A DNA stretch of 64,000 nucleotides, taken from contig NZ_BAFE01000009.1 of assembly GCF_000247995.1 (NCBI RefSeq), forward strand, positions 1 to 64,000, given 5' to 3'. This document shows, in pieces, positions 35,502 through 44,140 of this stretch. This DNA is from Mobilicoccus pelagius NBRC 104925. GTDB lineage: Bacteria > Actinomycetota > Actinomycetes > Actinomycetales > Dermatophilaceae. Position 1 is the first letter of the stretch; the number at the start of each line of letters is the position of its first letter. A model generated the notes under the pieces. The model saw only the letters and a list, made by a program, of their open reading frames with translations, was not told where the DNA came from and did not search any database. The translations under genes and the position numbers were made by a program.

Positions 35502-36632
35502 ATGACTCACGCGACTCTCGGCGCCCCGGCCACCTCCGCGCACGAACAGCGGCCACTGCGAGTGGGACTCGCCTCGTTCGGGATGGTCTCGCGGGTGTTC
35601 CACGCCCCGCTCGTCCGTGCCGCCGACGGGTTCGAGCTCGCGGCGATCGTCTCCTCCGACGCGGGTAAGGTCCGCGCCGCCCACCCCGACGTGCGTCACC
35701 TGCCCGACGTCGACGCCCTCCTGGGCGATCCCGACATCGACGTCGTCGTCGTCACCACCCCGAACGACACCCACGTCCCCCTCACCCTCGCGGCGGTCGA
35801 GGCGGGCAAGCACGTCGTCGTCGAGAAGCCCGTCGGCCTTGACCACGCCGAAGCGCTGCGTCTCGCAGACGCCGCGAATGACGCGGCGGAGCGAGGTCTC
35901 GTCGTCACGGCGTTCCACAACCGACGCTGGGACGGCGACTTCCTCAGCGTGCAGGACGCCCTCGCCGACGGACGCCCCGGCCGCCCGGTGACGCTGCACT
36001 CCCACTTCGACCGGTTCCGCCCCGAACCCCGCGACCGCTGGCGTGAGAACGGCGGTCCCGGCAGCGGCCTGTGGCTCGACCTCGGGCCGCACCTCGTCGA
36101 CCAGGCCCGGGTGCTCTTCGGTGCCCCGGAGTGGGTGCAGGCCGACATCGCGACGATCCGCGACGGCGCCCGCGCGAACGACTACGCCGACGTCACGCTC
36201 GCGTTCCCCGGTGGGGTGCGGGCGATCCTCCACGCGACGACCCTCGCCGCCGCGACCCCGCCGCGCCTCGTCCTCCACGGCACGGGTGGGTCGCTCGTCG
36301 TCGAGGGCCTCGACCCGCAGGAGGCCCAGCTCGGTTCGGGCATCGTCCCCACCGACCGTGGCTACGGACTCGCGGAGGGTGCACAGTCCGCGGTGCTCCT
36401 CACCGACGGCACGACCCCGACGACGATCCCGCGCCGGGCGGGGGAGTACCCGCAGTTCTACGCCCGCCTCCACGCTGCGATCACCCGCGGCGAGGCCCCG
36501 CCCGTGTCGATGCGTGACGCCGCCGAGGTCATGCGCATCATCGAGGCCGCGATCCGCAGCGCCGAGACCGGCGCCCGCGTGCCGCTTCGCCGAACGTCAC
36601 GACCCGATGAGCCGGGGCGGTCCCGGGAGTGA
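35502..36632 (+). CDS. Gfo/Idh/MocA-family NAD(P)-dependent oxidoreductase
   Basis: A 376-residue enzyme. The Rossmann part starts with LRVGLASFGMVSRVFHAPLV, contains VVVVTTPNDTHVPL and the family EKP motif (108-110, VVVEKPVG). The C-terminal domain carries GSGLWLDLGPHLVDQA, where Asp and His are the likely catalytic pair. The pattern is close to YdgJ/inositol-dehydrogenase-like sugar or polyol oxidoreductases. The gene stands alone, so the substrate is unknown. Confidence 0.87.
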   Translation: MTHATLGAPATSAHEQRPLRVGLASFGMVSRVFHAPLVRAADGFELAAIVSSDAGKVRAAHPDVRHLPDVDALLGDPDIDVVVVTTPNDTHVPLTLAAVEAGKHVVVEKPVGLDHAEALRLADAANDAAERGLVVTAFHNRRWDGDFLSVQDALADGRPGRPVTLHSHFDRFRPEPRDRWRENGGPGSGLWLDLGPHLVDQARVLFGAPEWVQADIATIRDGARANDYADVTLAFPGGVRAILHATTLAAATPPRLVLHGTGGSLVVEGLDPQEAQLGSGIVPTDRGYGLAEGAQSAVLLTDGTTPTTIPRRAGEYPQFYARLHAAITRGEAPPVSMRDAAEVMRIIEAAIRSAETGARVPLRRTSRPDEPGRSRE

Positions 36633-36763
36633 AACGACAGAAACGACGGTCCCGATGGGGTACACCTTCCCGCGCAGGCTCGTGACCTGCGATGTTCTGG
36701 TTCCACGCCGGGGCCGGTGGCATCGAGTCCGACGTTCCGGCGGTGTGCCCTTCGGGCGCGGCC

Positions 36764-38275
36764 TCAGAGGAGGAGTAGCGCCAGAGCGAGCACCGCGAAC
36801 GAGACCACGGTGTCGAGCACTGCGGTGACGCGATGCCCCACCGGCAGGGTTGGTGCCTCGCGCATCCGGAGCAGGGCGAACACCGCTCCCACGAACCCAC
36901 ACGCGAGGATCGCGCCGAGCAGCCACACGGGCAGGAGGTGCCACGGGCCCAGAACCCGAGCGATGATCGCGCCGGTACCGGCGTCGGCGATCCCCGCGAC
37001 GAGGTTCACCCGGCTGCGTCCCCGCCAGGCACGCCACCACGTGCCCGCGACGAAGAAGGCGGCGAGGAGGACCGGCACCCAGGACTGCCACCCGAACGGT
37101 GACGCCGCCGGCCTCGCCGTCGCGCGGTCGATGAGCACCGGGCCGACGTCGTCGGGGCCCGTCGCGGAGTTGCCGAGGACGACCGCGGCCCTCTTCTCCG
37201 CCCGATCGACGACGAGCACCGAGCCAGAGCCGCCCGTCCCGCCGTTGTGCCAGAGGTACGTGCCGCCCTCACCGGGGACCGCGAACCACGAGAGGCCGAT
37301 CGTGCGGCTCTTGCCGGCGTCCACCCGCGGCTTGACCGCGGCCATGCCGGGGGCCGTACCGTCGATCACGGCCTGTGCGAATCGGGCCAGGTCGGCCGCC
37401 GTCGTGCGGGTCGACGAACCGGCGGGATCGTTGCCCGATGACGCCCATGCGCTCACGCGCCGCCCGTTCGCGCGGTGCGGCAGTGCCAGCCCCGGTTCCT
37501 CGGCGTCGTCACCGTCGACGATGCGCGTGGAATCCATGCCGAGCGGTCTGAAGATCCGCTCGGTCGCGAGCTCGGACCAGGTCGCCGTGCCCGCCGCCCG
37601 CGCCTCGGCGTGCCCGAGGAGGGCCATGCCGAGGTTGGAGTACGCGAACGTGCCCTGCTCCGTGAGCGTCTCTCCCTTCGCCGCGGCGACGACGTCCTCC
37701 ACGCTCTGGCCGCGGTAGGGGTCGTCGCCCCGCACGACGGCGAGGGACGAGCCGAGCCCCATCGAGGACGGCAGTCGCGGCAAGCCGGAGGTGTGCGTCG
37801 CGAGCTGCTGCGGCGTCACGGTGCCCGCCGGGGTGCCCGCGAGCTCCGGCAGGTAGGTCGACAGCGGCGCGTCGAGCCTCATCTCGCCGCGCTTCACCGC
37901 GTCGGCGAGCAACATGCCCGTCCACGTCTTCGTCACCGACCCGAGTTCGTAGACGGTGTCGGGGGCCGGTGCAGCCGAATCGGTCTCGTCGAGGTCGCCG
38001 AGACCGGCGAACGTCGTGCGTCCGTTCTCGATGCGCGCGACCGAGAGGGTCTGCAACCCGCGGCCCTCGCCGACGGCGTCGCGGACCTCGCGGGCGAGGG
38101 TGGCGTCACCGCTCGTCGTGTCGGCGAGACGGGCGCGCGGGCCGAGCGCGAGGCCGAGGAGGGCGCCGACCATGAACGTCACGGCGAGCACGGCCGAGAG
38201 GATCGTGAGGGCTCGTCCGCGGGGTCGAGTCGAGGTCGGTGGGGCGGAGTCGGTCGGCAGCGGGTGCGCGGGCAT
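36764..38275 (-). CDS. Serine hydrolase (class C beta-lactamase-like) with C-terminal membrane domain
   Basis: A 503-residue membrane-anchored S12-family enzyme. After one N-terminal helix (~22-45), the catalytic domain shows S113-V-T-K116, Y212-S-N and H344-N-G. The last ~110 residues form three to four helices (WQSWVPVLLAAFFVAGTWW to VVSFAVLALALLLL). D-alanyl peptidase or esterase activity is more likely than beta-lactam resistance. It is preceded by an ArsR-like gene on the same strand, 49 bases apart, so it is probably under that regulator. Confidence 0.85.
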   Translation of the reverse strand: MPAHPLPTDSAPPTSTRPRGRALTILSAVLAVTFMVGALLGLALGPRARLADTTSGDATLAREVRDAVGEGRGLQTLSVARIENGRTTFAGLGDLDETDSAAPAPDTVYELGSVTKTWTGMLLADAVKRGEMRLDAPLSTYLPELAGTPAGTVTPQQLATHTSGLPRLPSSMGLGSSLAVVRGDDPYRGQSVEDVVAAAKGETLTEQGTFAYSNLGMALLGHAEARAAGTATWSELATERIFRPLGMDSTRIVDGDDAEEPGLALPHRANGRRVSAWASSGNDPAGSSTRTTAADLARFAQAVIDGTAPGMAAVKPRVDAGKSRTIGLSWFAVPGEGGTYLWHNGGTGGSGSVLVVDRAEKRAAVVLGNSATGPDDVGPVLIDRATARPAASPFGWQSWVPVLLAAFFVAGTWWRAWRGRSRVNLVAGIADAGTGAIIARVLGPWHLLPVWLLGAILACGFVGAVFALLRMREAPTLPVGHRVTAVLDTVVSFAVLALALLLL

Positions 38276-38324
38276 GGCGGGGCCTTTCGGTCTCGGCCGA
38301 GCGGGGACGGGAGGTCGGGGTGGA

Positions 38325-38891
38325 TCACGCCGTGAGCGTGGCGCTCACGACGACGAGGAGGGGAACGATGCGGTGCGGGGGGACCGAGTAACGGCCGCGA
38401 CCGGCCGAGGCGAGCCAGCCGGCGGCGACGAGTGCGCGGAGGTGGTGGTGCAGTTGGCCCGTCGTGCCGAGGCCGTCGCTCTCGGCGAGCGCCGCGGTCG
38501 TCGTCGTTCCGGTGAGGACGTGCTGCAGGATCGCCAGACGCACCGGATGACCGAGCGCAGCGAGGGCGGTGGCACCGCGCGTCCAGTCGTCGGCGAGGAG
38601 GTCGTCGGTGAGTCGGCCCCACTGCCACCGGGCCTCGCCCGCCGGAAGGCGGAGATGGCCGCTGAACCCGACGGCGCCCTCGGGGTGACGATCGCGGAGG
38701 CCCTGGAGCATCCAGAACCGGTCGTCATCGCCCTCACGTTCGGGCGGGCCGTCGCCGTCCGAGACGTCGGGGGTGTTCGCGGGCGTGTCGCCCGGGGACG
38801 CCTCTCGGGGGCCTCGGTCGGAGGCGACGGCACTCCGGAGCTGCTCGACGGCGGCCTCGAGGGCGGCGACGCGATCCTCCGTGTCGGTCAT
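38325..38891 (-). CDS. ArsR-like winged-helix transcriptional regulator
   Basis: The 188-residue protein has an N-terminal coiled-coil-like segment (DRVAALEAAVEQLRSAV), an acidic linker, and a C-terminal HTH (ALAALGHPVRLAILQHVLTG, then GLGTTGQLHHHLRALVAAGW) of the ArsR/HTH_20 type. No Cys metal site is visible, so it is not a classical arsenic sensor. It heads a two-gene operon with the serine hydrolase and is divergent from an amino acid permease. The promoter overlaps the shared intergenic region. Confidence 0.8.
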   Translation of the reverse strand: MTDTEDRVAALEAAVEQLRSAVASDRGPREASPGDTPANTPDVSDGDGPPEREGDDDRFWMLQGLRDRHPEGAVGFSGHLRLPAGEARWQWGRLTDDLLADDWTRGATALAALGHPVRLAILQHVLTGTTTTAALAESDGLGTTGQLHHHLRALVAAGWLASAGRGRYSVPPHRIVPLLVVVSATLTA

Positions 38892-38897
38892 GCGTTC

Positions 38898-38926
38898 AAA
38901 GTACGGAAGAACGTAGAAAGAAACAA
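38898..38926 (-). promoter_or_regulatory. Promoter of the regulator/serine hydrolase operon
   Basis: Read leftward, TTGTTT, a 17-base spacer and TACTTT are followed by six bases and the ATG. This is the best-formed promoter in the window and implies a leaderless mRNA. Its AT-rich spacer stands out from the GC-rich background. Confidence 0.65.
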
Positions 38927-38998
38927 GGGGCTGCGGACGAGTAGTGGCGTGCGTTCACGGGCGTACCCTTCGCACCGACAGCCGACCCGGAGGACGCC

Positions 38999-40423
38999 AT
39001 GCCCGCTGACCCCCTGCCCCCCGCCGTACCGACCACCGGGTCCGGCGATCTCAGACGTGGTCTCAGCCTGCGCCACATCAGCTTCATCGCCCTCGGCTCC
39101 GCGATCGGCACGGGCCTCTTCTACGGGTCCGCCGCCGCGATCTCGACCGCAGGCCCGGCCGTCATCGTGAGCTACCTGGTCGCCGGAGCCGCGGTGTTCA
39201 TGGTCATGCGAGCCCTCGGCGAGATGGCCGTGCGCCACCCCGTGTCGGGGTCGTTCGGCGACTACGCCTCGCAGTACCTCGGCCCGTTCGCCGGGTTCCT
39301 CACCGGCTGGACCTTCGCGTTCGAGATGATCGTCGTCGCCGTCGCCGACGTCACCGCGTTCGGCACGTACATGCAGTTCTGGTTCCCGAACTCGCCGAAG
39401 TGGACGTGGGTCGTCGCCGTCATCCTCCTCATCGGCGCCGTGAACACCCGCAAGGTCGCCGTCTTCGGCGAGACGGAATTTTGGCTCACGATCATCAAGG
39501 TGGGCGCGATCATCGCGATGATCGCCGGTGGAATCGCCCTGCTCGTCATGGGGACGTCTTTCTCGGGCAGCGCCCAGCCGGGACTCCACAACCTCACCTC
39601 GCACGGCGGGTTCGCCCCCCACGGCCTCGCGGGGTTCGTCGCGTCGTTCGCGATCGTCGTGTTCGCCTTCGGCGGCGTCGAGACGGTCGGCATCACGGCG
39701 GGCGAGGCCGACGATCCGGCCCGCGCGATCCCGCGCGCCGTCAACTCGGTGCCGGTGCGCATCCTGCTCTTCTACGTGCTCACGATGGTCGTCATCATGT
39801 CGCTCGTGCCGTGGAACGAGATCACGGAGGACGCGAGCCCGTTCGTCCAGATCTTCAGCACCCTCGGCGTGCCGTACGCGCCGTCGATCCTCAACGTCGT
39901 CGTCATCACGGCCGCACTGTCGGCGATCAACTCGGACACGTTCGGTGCCGGTCGCATGCTCTACGGCCTCGCCCGGCAGGGGCAGGCGCCGCAGGCGTTC
40001 GCGTCGGTGTCGCGGAACGGGGTGCCGTGGCTCACGGTCGTCGTCATGTGCGTCGCGCTCGGCATCGGCGCCGTTCTCAACGCCCTCGTCGAGAACGTGT
40101 TCCTCCTCGTCGCGTCGGTCGCGACGTTCGCCACGGTGTTCGTGTGGCTCATGATCCTGCTCGCCCACCTCGGCATGCGGCGTCGCATCGCGCGGGAGGG
40201 GCTGCCCGAGTCGCAGTTCCGCGTGCCGATGTGGCCGATCGCGTCGTGGCTCGCCGTCGCGTTCATGGTGTTCGTCATCGGGGTGCTCGCGTGGTTCCCC
40301 GACACCCGGGGCGCGATGATCGTCGGCGTCGTCTGGGTGCTCTTCCTCGGCGTCGCCTACGCCGTCGCCCACCGCCGTCGCGGCATCGGCGCCGTGAGCG
40401 GGGAGCCCACCCCCGCGGCCTGA
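38999..40423 (+). CDS. Amino acid permease (APC superfamily, AAT family)
   Basis: A 474-residue transporter with 12 membrane helices. The N-terminal [30 protein letters not shown] and the following helices [31 protein letters not shown] are typical of the proton-coupled amino acid transporter family (GABA, proline, histidine or aromatic permeases). The specificity cannot be told. GGAGG is six bases before the ATG. It is divergent from the ArsR-like gene. Confidence 0.9.
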   Translation: MPADPLPPAVPTTGSGDLRRGLSLRHISFIALGSAIGTGLFYGSAAAISTAGPAVIVSYLVAGAAVFMVMRALGEMAVRHPVSGSFGDYASQYLGPFAGFLTGWTFAFEMIVVAVADVTAFGTYMQFWFPNSPKWTWVVAVILLIGAVNTRKVAVFGETEFWLTIIKVGAIIAMIAGGIALLVMGTSFSGSAQPGLHNLTSHGGFAPHGLAGFVASFAIVVFAFGGVETVGITAGEADDPARAIPRAVNSVPVRILLFYVLTMVVIMSLVPWNEITEDASPFVQIFSTLGVPYAPSILNVVVITAALSAINSDTFGAGRMLYGLARQGQAPQAFASVSRNGVPWLTVVVMCVALGIGAVLNALVENVFLLVASVATFATVFVWLMILLAHLGMRRRIAREGLPESQFRVPMWPIASWLAVAFMVFVIGVLAWFPDTRGAMIVGVVWVLFLGVAYAVAHRRRGIGAVSGEPTPAA

Positions 40424-40477
40424 TCGGATCCATCGACCGCCGTCACGTTCCCCTCCCGGACGAGGGCGCGCGTGCGA

Positions 40478-40592
40478 CCGGGCCCGTTCTGCGATCACCG
40501 ATGCACCTCACCGCTTCGCCCGACGCGCCGACCTGCGGCGTTGCTCGCGGCCGGGGGCGACGAGGGCATCGGTGATCGTCGTTCGGGCCCGG
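40478..40592. repeat. Long imperfect inverted repeat in noncoding DNA
   Basis: Two 27-base arms (40478-40504 and 40566-40592) share CCGGGCCCG and CGATCACCGATGC in inverted orientation, separated by 61 bases. The inner 13 bp and outer 9 bp match perfectly, with five mostly mismatched bases between. It lies between the converging permease and EVE genes and could be a large terminator hairpin or a small mobile-element relic. Confidence 0.6.
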
Positions 40593-40690
40593 CGTGTGCG
40601 GGTGGCGGACGCTGTGGCACTCGCGACGACCGCCCGGAGGAGGCCGCAGGCGGGCGGTCCGGGGGGCGAGTCCCGGGGTCCCGGTTCGGG

Positions 40691-41152
40691 TCAGAGCTCG
40701 GCGCGGACGCGGGTGAGGACGGCAGCCGTCTCCGCACCGGCACGGCACACGGACATCGGCACCTGGCCGAACTCGCGGCGGGGGAGGGGGTGGCGGCAGA
40801 GGGCCGCCGTCGCCTCCTCGTCCCAGTCGACGACGACCGTGCGTGGGTCACCGTCCTCGATCGCGGCCACGGTGCCGACGGCGACGAGTTCGGACCGCTT
40901 CGACAGGTACGCCCAGATCGTGTCGCCTGGCCGCATGGCCCGGTAGCCGGTGCGGAGGCACCAGCGGTCGATCGGTTGGGTGCGGCCGATCGCCTCCCAC
41001 GCCGCCGTCGCGTCGGCGCGCGTACGCCAGTCGGCAGGCAGGTGCTCGGGGTGCGACGCCGGGTCGATGGGCAGGAGCCAGTGCGTCGTCGCCGCCTCGT
41101 GGGGGGTCGGCTCCGAAGGGGTGTCGGAGGTCGGCGTCACCATCTCGTCCAT
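40691..41152 (-). CDS. EVE/PUA-like domain protein
   Basis: A 153-residue soluble protein. TTHWLLPIDPASHPEHLPADW, then GYRAMRPGDTIWAYLSKRSELVAVGTVAAI fit the EVE fold (WxxP-type start, MxxGD..Y middle), a reader of modified bases in RNA or DNA. ATG 41152 shares the palindrome CATG with the start of the divergent ATPase gene; ATG 41143 is an alternative. EVE domains occur in modification-dependent restriction and tRNA or RNA-linked proteins, but this standalone copy has no nuclease next to it. Confidence 0.6.
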   Translation of the reverse strand: MDEMVTPTSDTPSEPTPHEAATTHWLLPIDPASHPEHLPADWRTRADATAAWEAIGRTQPIDRWCLRTGYRAMRPGDTIWAYLSKRSELVAVGTVAAIEDGDPRTVVVDWDEEATAALCRHPLPRREFGQVPMSVCRAGAETAAVLTRVRAEL

Positions 41153-42365
41153 GTACAGCGTCCTCGCCGTCGCCGGGTATCGATCTCTTCGGGACGTCGT
41201 CGTGCCGCTCGGGCGGCTCACCGTCGTCACCGGCGCAAACGGTAGCGGCAAGTCCAACCTCTACCGCGCGCTGCGGCTGCTGGCCGACTGCGGGCAGGGC
41301 CGGGTGGTCGCGTCCCTCGCCCGTGAGGGCGGGCTGGCGTCCGCGTTGTGGGCCGGGCCCGCGACGCTCGGTGGGGCCCGCCGCACGGGCCGGGTCGAGG
41401 GGACGCGACGCTCCGAGCCGGTCTCGCTCCGTCTCGGGATCGCGGGGGAGGAGAACGGGTACCTCGTCGACCTCGGGCTGCCCGCGCAGGCACCGGGCGC
41501 GGGTTCGTTCTTCCTCCGCGATCCCGAGATCAAGCGGGAGGCCGTCTTCGCGGGACCGGTGATGCGCCCGGCGACGCTTCTCTTGCGGCGACGTCGGCTC
41601 TCGGTCGAGTTCCGCAGTGACGACGGCTGGACGCCCGGCGAGGTCGACCTCCCCCCGCATCGCAGCATGCTCGCCGAGTACGCCGATCCCGCCGCCACTC
41701 CCGATCTGTGGGCGATGCGCGCCCACCTCCGCGCCTGGCGCTTCTACGACGGGTTCCGGGCCGATGCCACCGCACCCGCCCGCACACCGCGGGTGGGGAC
41801 GCGTACGCCCGTCCTCGCCGACGACGGCGCCGACCTCGCCGCCGCGCTCGCGACGATCCTCGAGGACGGGCGTGCCCCCGTCGCCGAGTTCGTCGCCGAC
41901 GCGTTCGACGGTGCGACGCCCGAGATCGTCGTCACGGACGGGCTGTTCGACGTCGCCCTGCGCCAGCCGGGAATGCTCCGCCCGCTGCGGTCGGCCGAGC
42001 TCTCCGACGGCACCCTGCGTTACCTCCTCTGGCTCACGGCGCTCCTCACCCCCGAGCCGCCGCCGCTCATGGTGCTCAACGAGCCGGAGACGAGCCTCCA
42101 CCCGAGCCTGCTCGGGCCCCTCGCCCGGCTCGTCGCCGAGGCGGCCCGGCACACGCAGGTCGTCCTCGTCACCCACTCCCGGGCGCTCCTCGACGCGCTC
42201 GCGACGGAGTACCCCGGACTGCTCGACGGCGAGGGCGGCGACGACGTGACACCCGGCCTCGTCACGGCACACCGGTTCGTCGAACTCACCAAGGACCTCG
42301 GGGAGACCCGCGTCGCAGGGCAGGGCCTTCTCACGACGCCTGCATGGGAGTGGGGTCGCCGCTGA
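41151..42365 (+). CDS. AAA-family ATPase (COG4637-like, SMC/RecF-type)
   Basis: A 404-residue ATPase. YRSLRDVVVPLGRLTVVTGANGSGKSN contains Walker A (28-35), and LMVLNEPETSLHPSLLG is Walker B with Asn in place of the usual first Asp, as in many COG4637 proteins. SDGTLRYLLWL resembles the signature and VLVTHSRALLDAL the H-loop. The role of the family is unknown; related ATPases act in DNA repair or in OLD-type defence. ATG 41151 gives the expected N-terminus MYSVLAVAGYRSL. GGAGG is 19 bases upstream, too far to be ideal, and the first upstream bases lie inside the EVE gene. Confidence 0.82.
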   Translation: MYSVLAVAGYRSLRDVVVPLGRLTVVTGANGSGKSNLYRALRLLADCGQGRVVASLAREGGLASALWAGPATLGGARRTGRVEGTRRSEPVSLRLGIAGEENGYLVDLGLPAQAPGAGSFFLRDPEIKREAVFAGPVMRPATLLLRRRRLSVEFRSDDGWTPGEVDLPPHRSMLAEYADPAATPDLWAMRAHLRAWRFYDGFRADATAPARTPRVGTRTPVLADDGADLAAALATILEDGRAPVAEFVADAFDGATPEIVVTDGLFDVALRQPGMLRPLRSAELSDGTLRYLLWLTALLTPEPPPLMVLNEPETSLHPSLLGPLARLVAEAARHTQVVLVTHSRALLDALATEYPGLLDGEGGDDVTPGLVTAHRFVELTKDLGETRVAGQGLLTTPAWEWGRR

Positions 42366-42532
42366 GAAACCGAGCCGCACCCGCTCCGCCACCGCAACGC
42401 TGCCCCCGCCCCGCAGTCGTCACCGCTGCCCCGCGGTCGTGAGCGCCCATGTCGCCGGTGTGTTGCCCGCGTCCGCGCCGTCGCCGCATCCCCGGTCCCG
42501 CACCTCCGCCGACACAGGGGCGTCGCCGACGC

Positions 42533-42571
42533 CGACGGCCCCGCCGTGTGCAGGACACGACGGGGCCGTCG
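42533..42571. terminator. Bidirectional terminator between the ATPase and the GlpT-like gene
   Basis: CGACGGCCCCG pairs with CGGGGCCGTCG, with an inner CGTGT/ACACG stem, between two converging genes. Confidence 0.65.
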
Positions 42572-42593
42572 AAGGGGCGCGCGGTGGTGACGC

Positions 42594-44009
42594 TCAGCGC
42601 CGGGCGTCGGCCCGGCGACGGTGCTCCTCCATGAGGCGCCTCTCCTCCGGGCCGACCATCGCGAGCAGCACGATCGCGACGATCGTGAAGGCGGTGAGCA
42701 GGCCGAACGTGAGGTTCCAGCCGTAGTGCTGGGCGACGAACCCCACACCGGACGAGGCCATCGTCGCGCCGAGGACGTAGCCGAACAGGCCGGTGAACCC
42801 GGCGGCGGTGCCGGCGACGTGCTTGGCCGACATGTCGAGGGCCTGGAGGCCGATGAGCATGACCGGTCCGTAGATGAACGCGCCGATGAAGAACAGGTAC
42901 ACCATGAGCAGCCAGTACGGCGTGCCGACGGGGGCGAGCCAGTAGAGCACGACGAAGAGGGCGACGCCCGCCATGAACGTCACACCGGTGCGGGAGCGGT
43001 TGCCGCGGAAGACCTTGTCCGAGACCCAGCCGCAGGCGAGCGTGCCGAAGATCCCGGCGAGTTCGAACAGGGAGAAGCCCGCGATGCCCTCGGTGACGGA
43101 CGCGTGGTGCACCTCGGAGAGGTAGGTCGGCGCCCACGTGAGCACGCCGTATCGGAGGGTGTAGACGAAGACGTTCGCGAAGGCGAGGAGCACCATCGCC
43201 CGGTTCGTGAGGATGTGGGTGCGGACGAGTTCCCACGTGCTCATCGTCTCGAGCTCGCTCGCGTCGGCGTCGACCTTGGCCGGGTCGTCGCGGTACTCCT
43301 CGATGGGCGGGAGACCGACGGACTCGGGGGTGTCGCGGATGAGCCACAGGGCGAGGGCGGCGACGCCGAGAGCGATGACGGCGGGGAACCAGAAGGCGGA
43401 CTGCCACTGCCCACCCGTCATGGAGAGCCCTACGGCGGCCGCGGCACCGACGGCCATGCCGCCGACGTTGTGGGCCGTGTTCCAGATCGACGTCTTCCAG
43501 CCGCGCTCGTTGGTGGAGAACCAGTGGACGAGGACGCGACCGCACGGCGGCCAGCCCATGCCCTGGAACCAGCCGTTGACGAACATGACGATCGCGAACA
43601 TCGCGAGGCTGCCGGAGACGGCGGGCACGAACGCGACGACGAGGTTGGCGACGGCCGAGAGGGCGAGGCCGATGGGGAGGAAGTACCGGGCGTTGGACCG
43701 GTCGGACATCATCGCCATGAAGAACTTGCCGAGCCCGTAGGCGACCAGCGCGGAGTTCGCGATGAGGCCGATGCCTGCCTTGTCGATGTGCCCCTCGTCG
43801 AGGAGGATCTTCGCAATCAGGGGGATGTTGTTGCGGATGAGGTAAAAGCCCGCATAGCCGATGAAGATGCCCATGAAGACCTGGAAGCGCAGGCGCGGGT
43901 AGCGCGCCTCGACCTGGTCCTGGGGCAGGCGCGGTGCGGGGCGCGGAGCGGAGAGCCAGCTCCGCGATCGGGTGTCGCTGTGCCCGGAGGCGGGCGCCGT
44001 GGTGCTCAT
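42594..44009 (-). CDS. GlpT/UhpT-type organophosphate:phosphate antiporter (MFS, OPA family)
   Basis: A 471-residue, 12-helix transporter. FIGYAGFYLIRNNIPL and the segment GLGKFFMAMMSDRSNARYFLPIGL are OPA-family signatures (YxxYxLxR and GKFxxGxxxDRxNxR types); NGWFQGMGWPPCGRVLVHWFSTNERG and WNTAHNVGGM are also diagnostic. The family exchanges glycerol-3-phosphate, hexose-6-phosphate or phosphoglycerate for phosphate. GGAAGTG precedes the ATG. It lies after the organophosphate ABC operon and has the same repeat motif upstream as the kinase gene. Confidence 0.9.
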   Translation of the reverse strand: MSTTAPASGHSDTRSRSWLSAPRPAPRLPQDQVEARYPRLRFQVFMGIFIGYAGFYLIRNNIPLIAKILLDEGHIDKAGIGLIANSALVAYGLGKFFMAMMSDRSNARYFLPIGLALSAVANLVVAFVPAVSGSLAMFAIVMFVNGWFQGMGWPPCGRVLVHWFSTNERGWKTSIWNTAHNVGGMAVGAAAAVGLSMTGGQWQSAFWFPAVIALGVAALALWLIRDTPESVGLPPIEEYRDDPAKVDADASELETMSTWELVRTHILTNRAMVLLAFANVFVYTLRYGVLTWAPTYLSEVHHASVTEGIAGFSLFELAGIFGTLACGWVSDKVFRGNRSRTGVTFMAGVALFVVLYWLAPVGTPYWLLMVYLFFIGAFIYGPVMLIGLQALDMSAKHVAGTAAGFTGLFGYVLGATMASSGVGFVAQHYGWNLTFGLLTAFTIVAIVLLAMVGPEERRLMEEHRRRADARR

Positions 44010-44112
44010 GTGTCACTTCCGAGGGACGTCGGTGCAGGTCGCGGCGGGCCGGGTCGGCTCCGCCGCCGCCCCCCACGGTGGCGCCTCGAGCGGTCGTCGG
44101 GCAGGGGGCGTC

Positions 44113-44140
44113 GGTGACGGGCGGTGACAACCGCGTTACC
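44113..44140. promoter_or_regulatory. Predicted response-regulator box upstream of the GlpT-like gene
   Basis: Read leftward it is GGTAACGCGGTTGTCACCG followed by CCC and GTCACC. The same pattern, with the same 6-base gap between GGTAAC and the first GTCACC, occurs at 49735-49774. The TAA stop of the ATPase gene lies within it. Confidence 0.6.

Noticed and set aside
36764-38275. Calling the serine hydrolase a beta-lactamase resistance gene
   Set aside because: It has S-V-T-K, Y-S-N and H-N-G, but also a multi-helix membrane tail; the wider S12 family is mostly peptidases and esterases.
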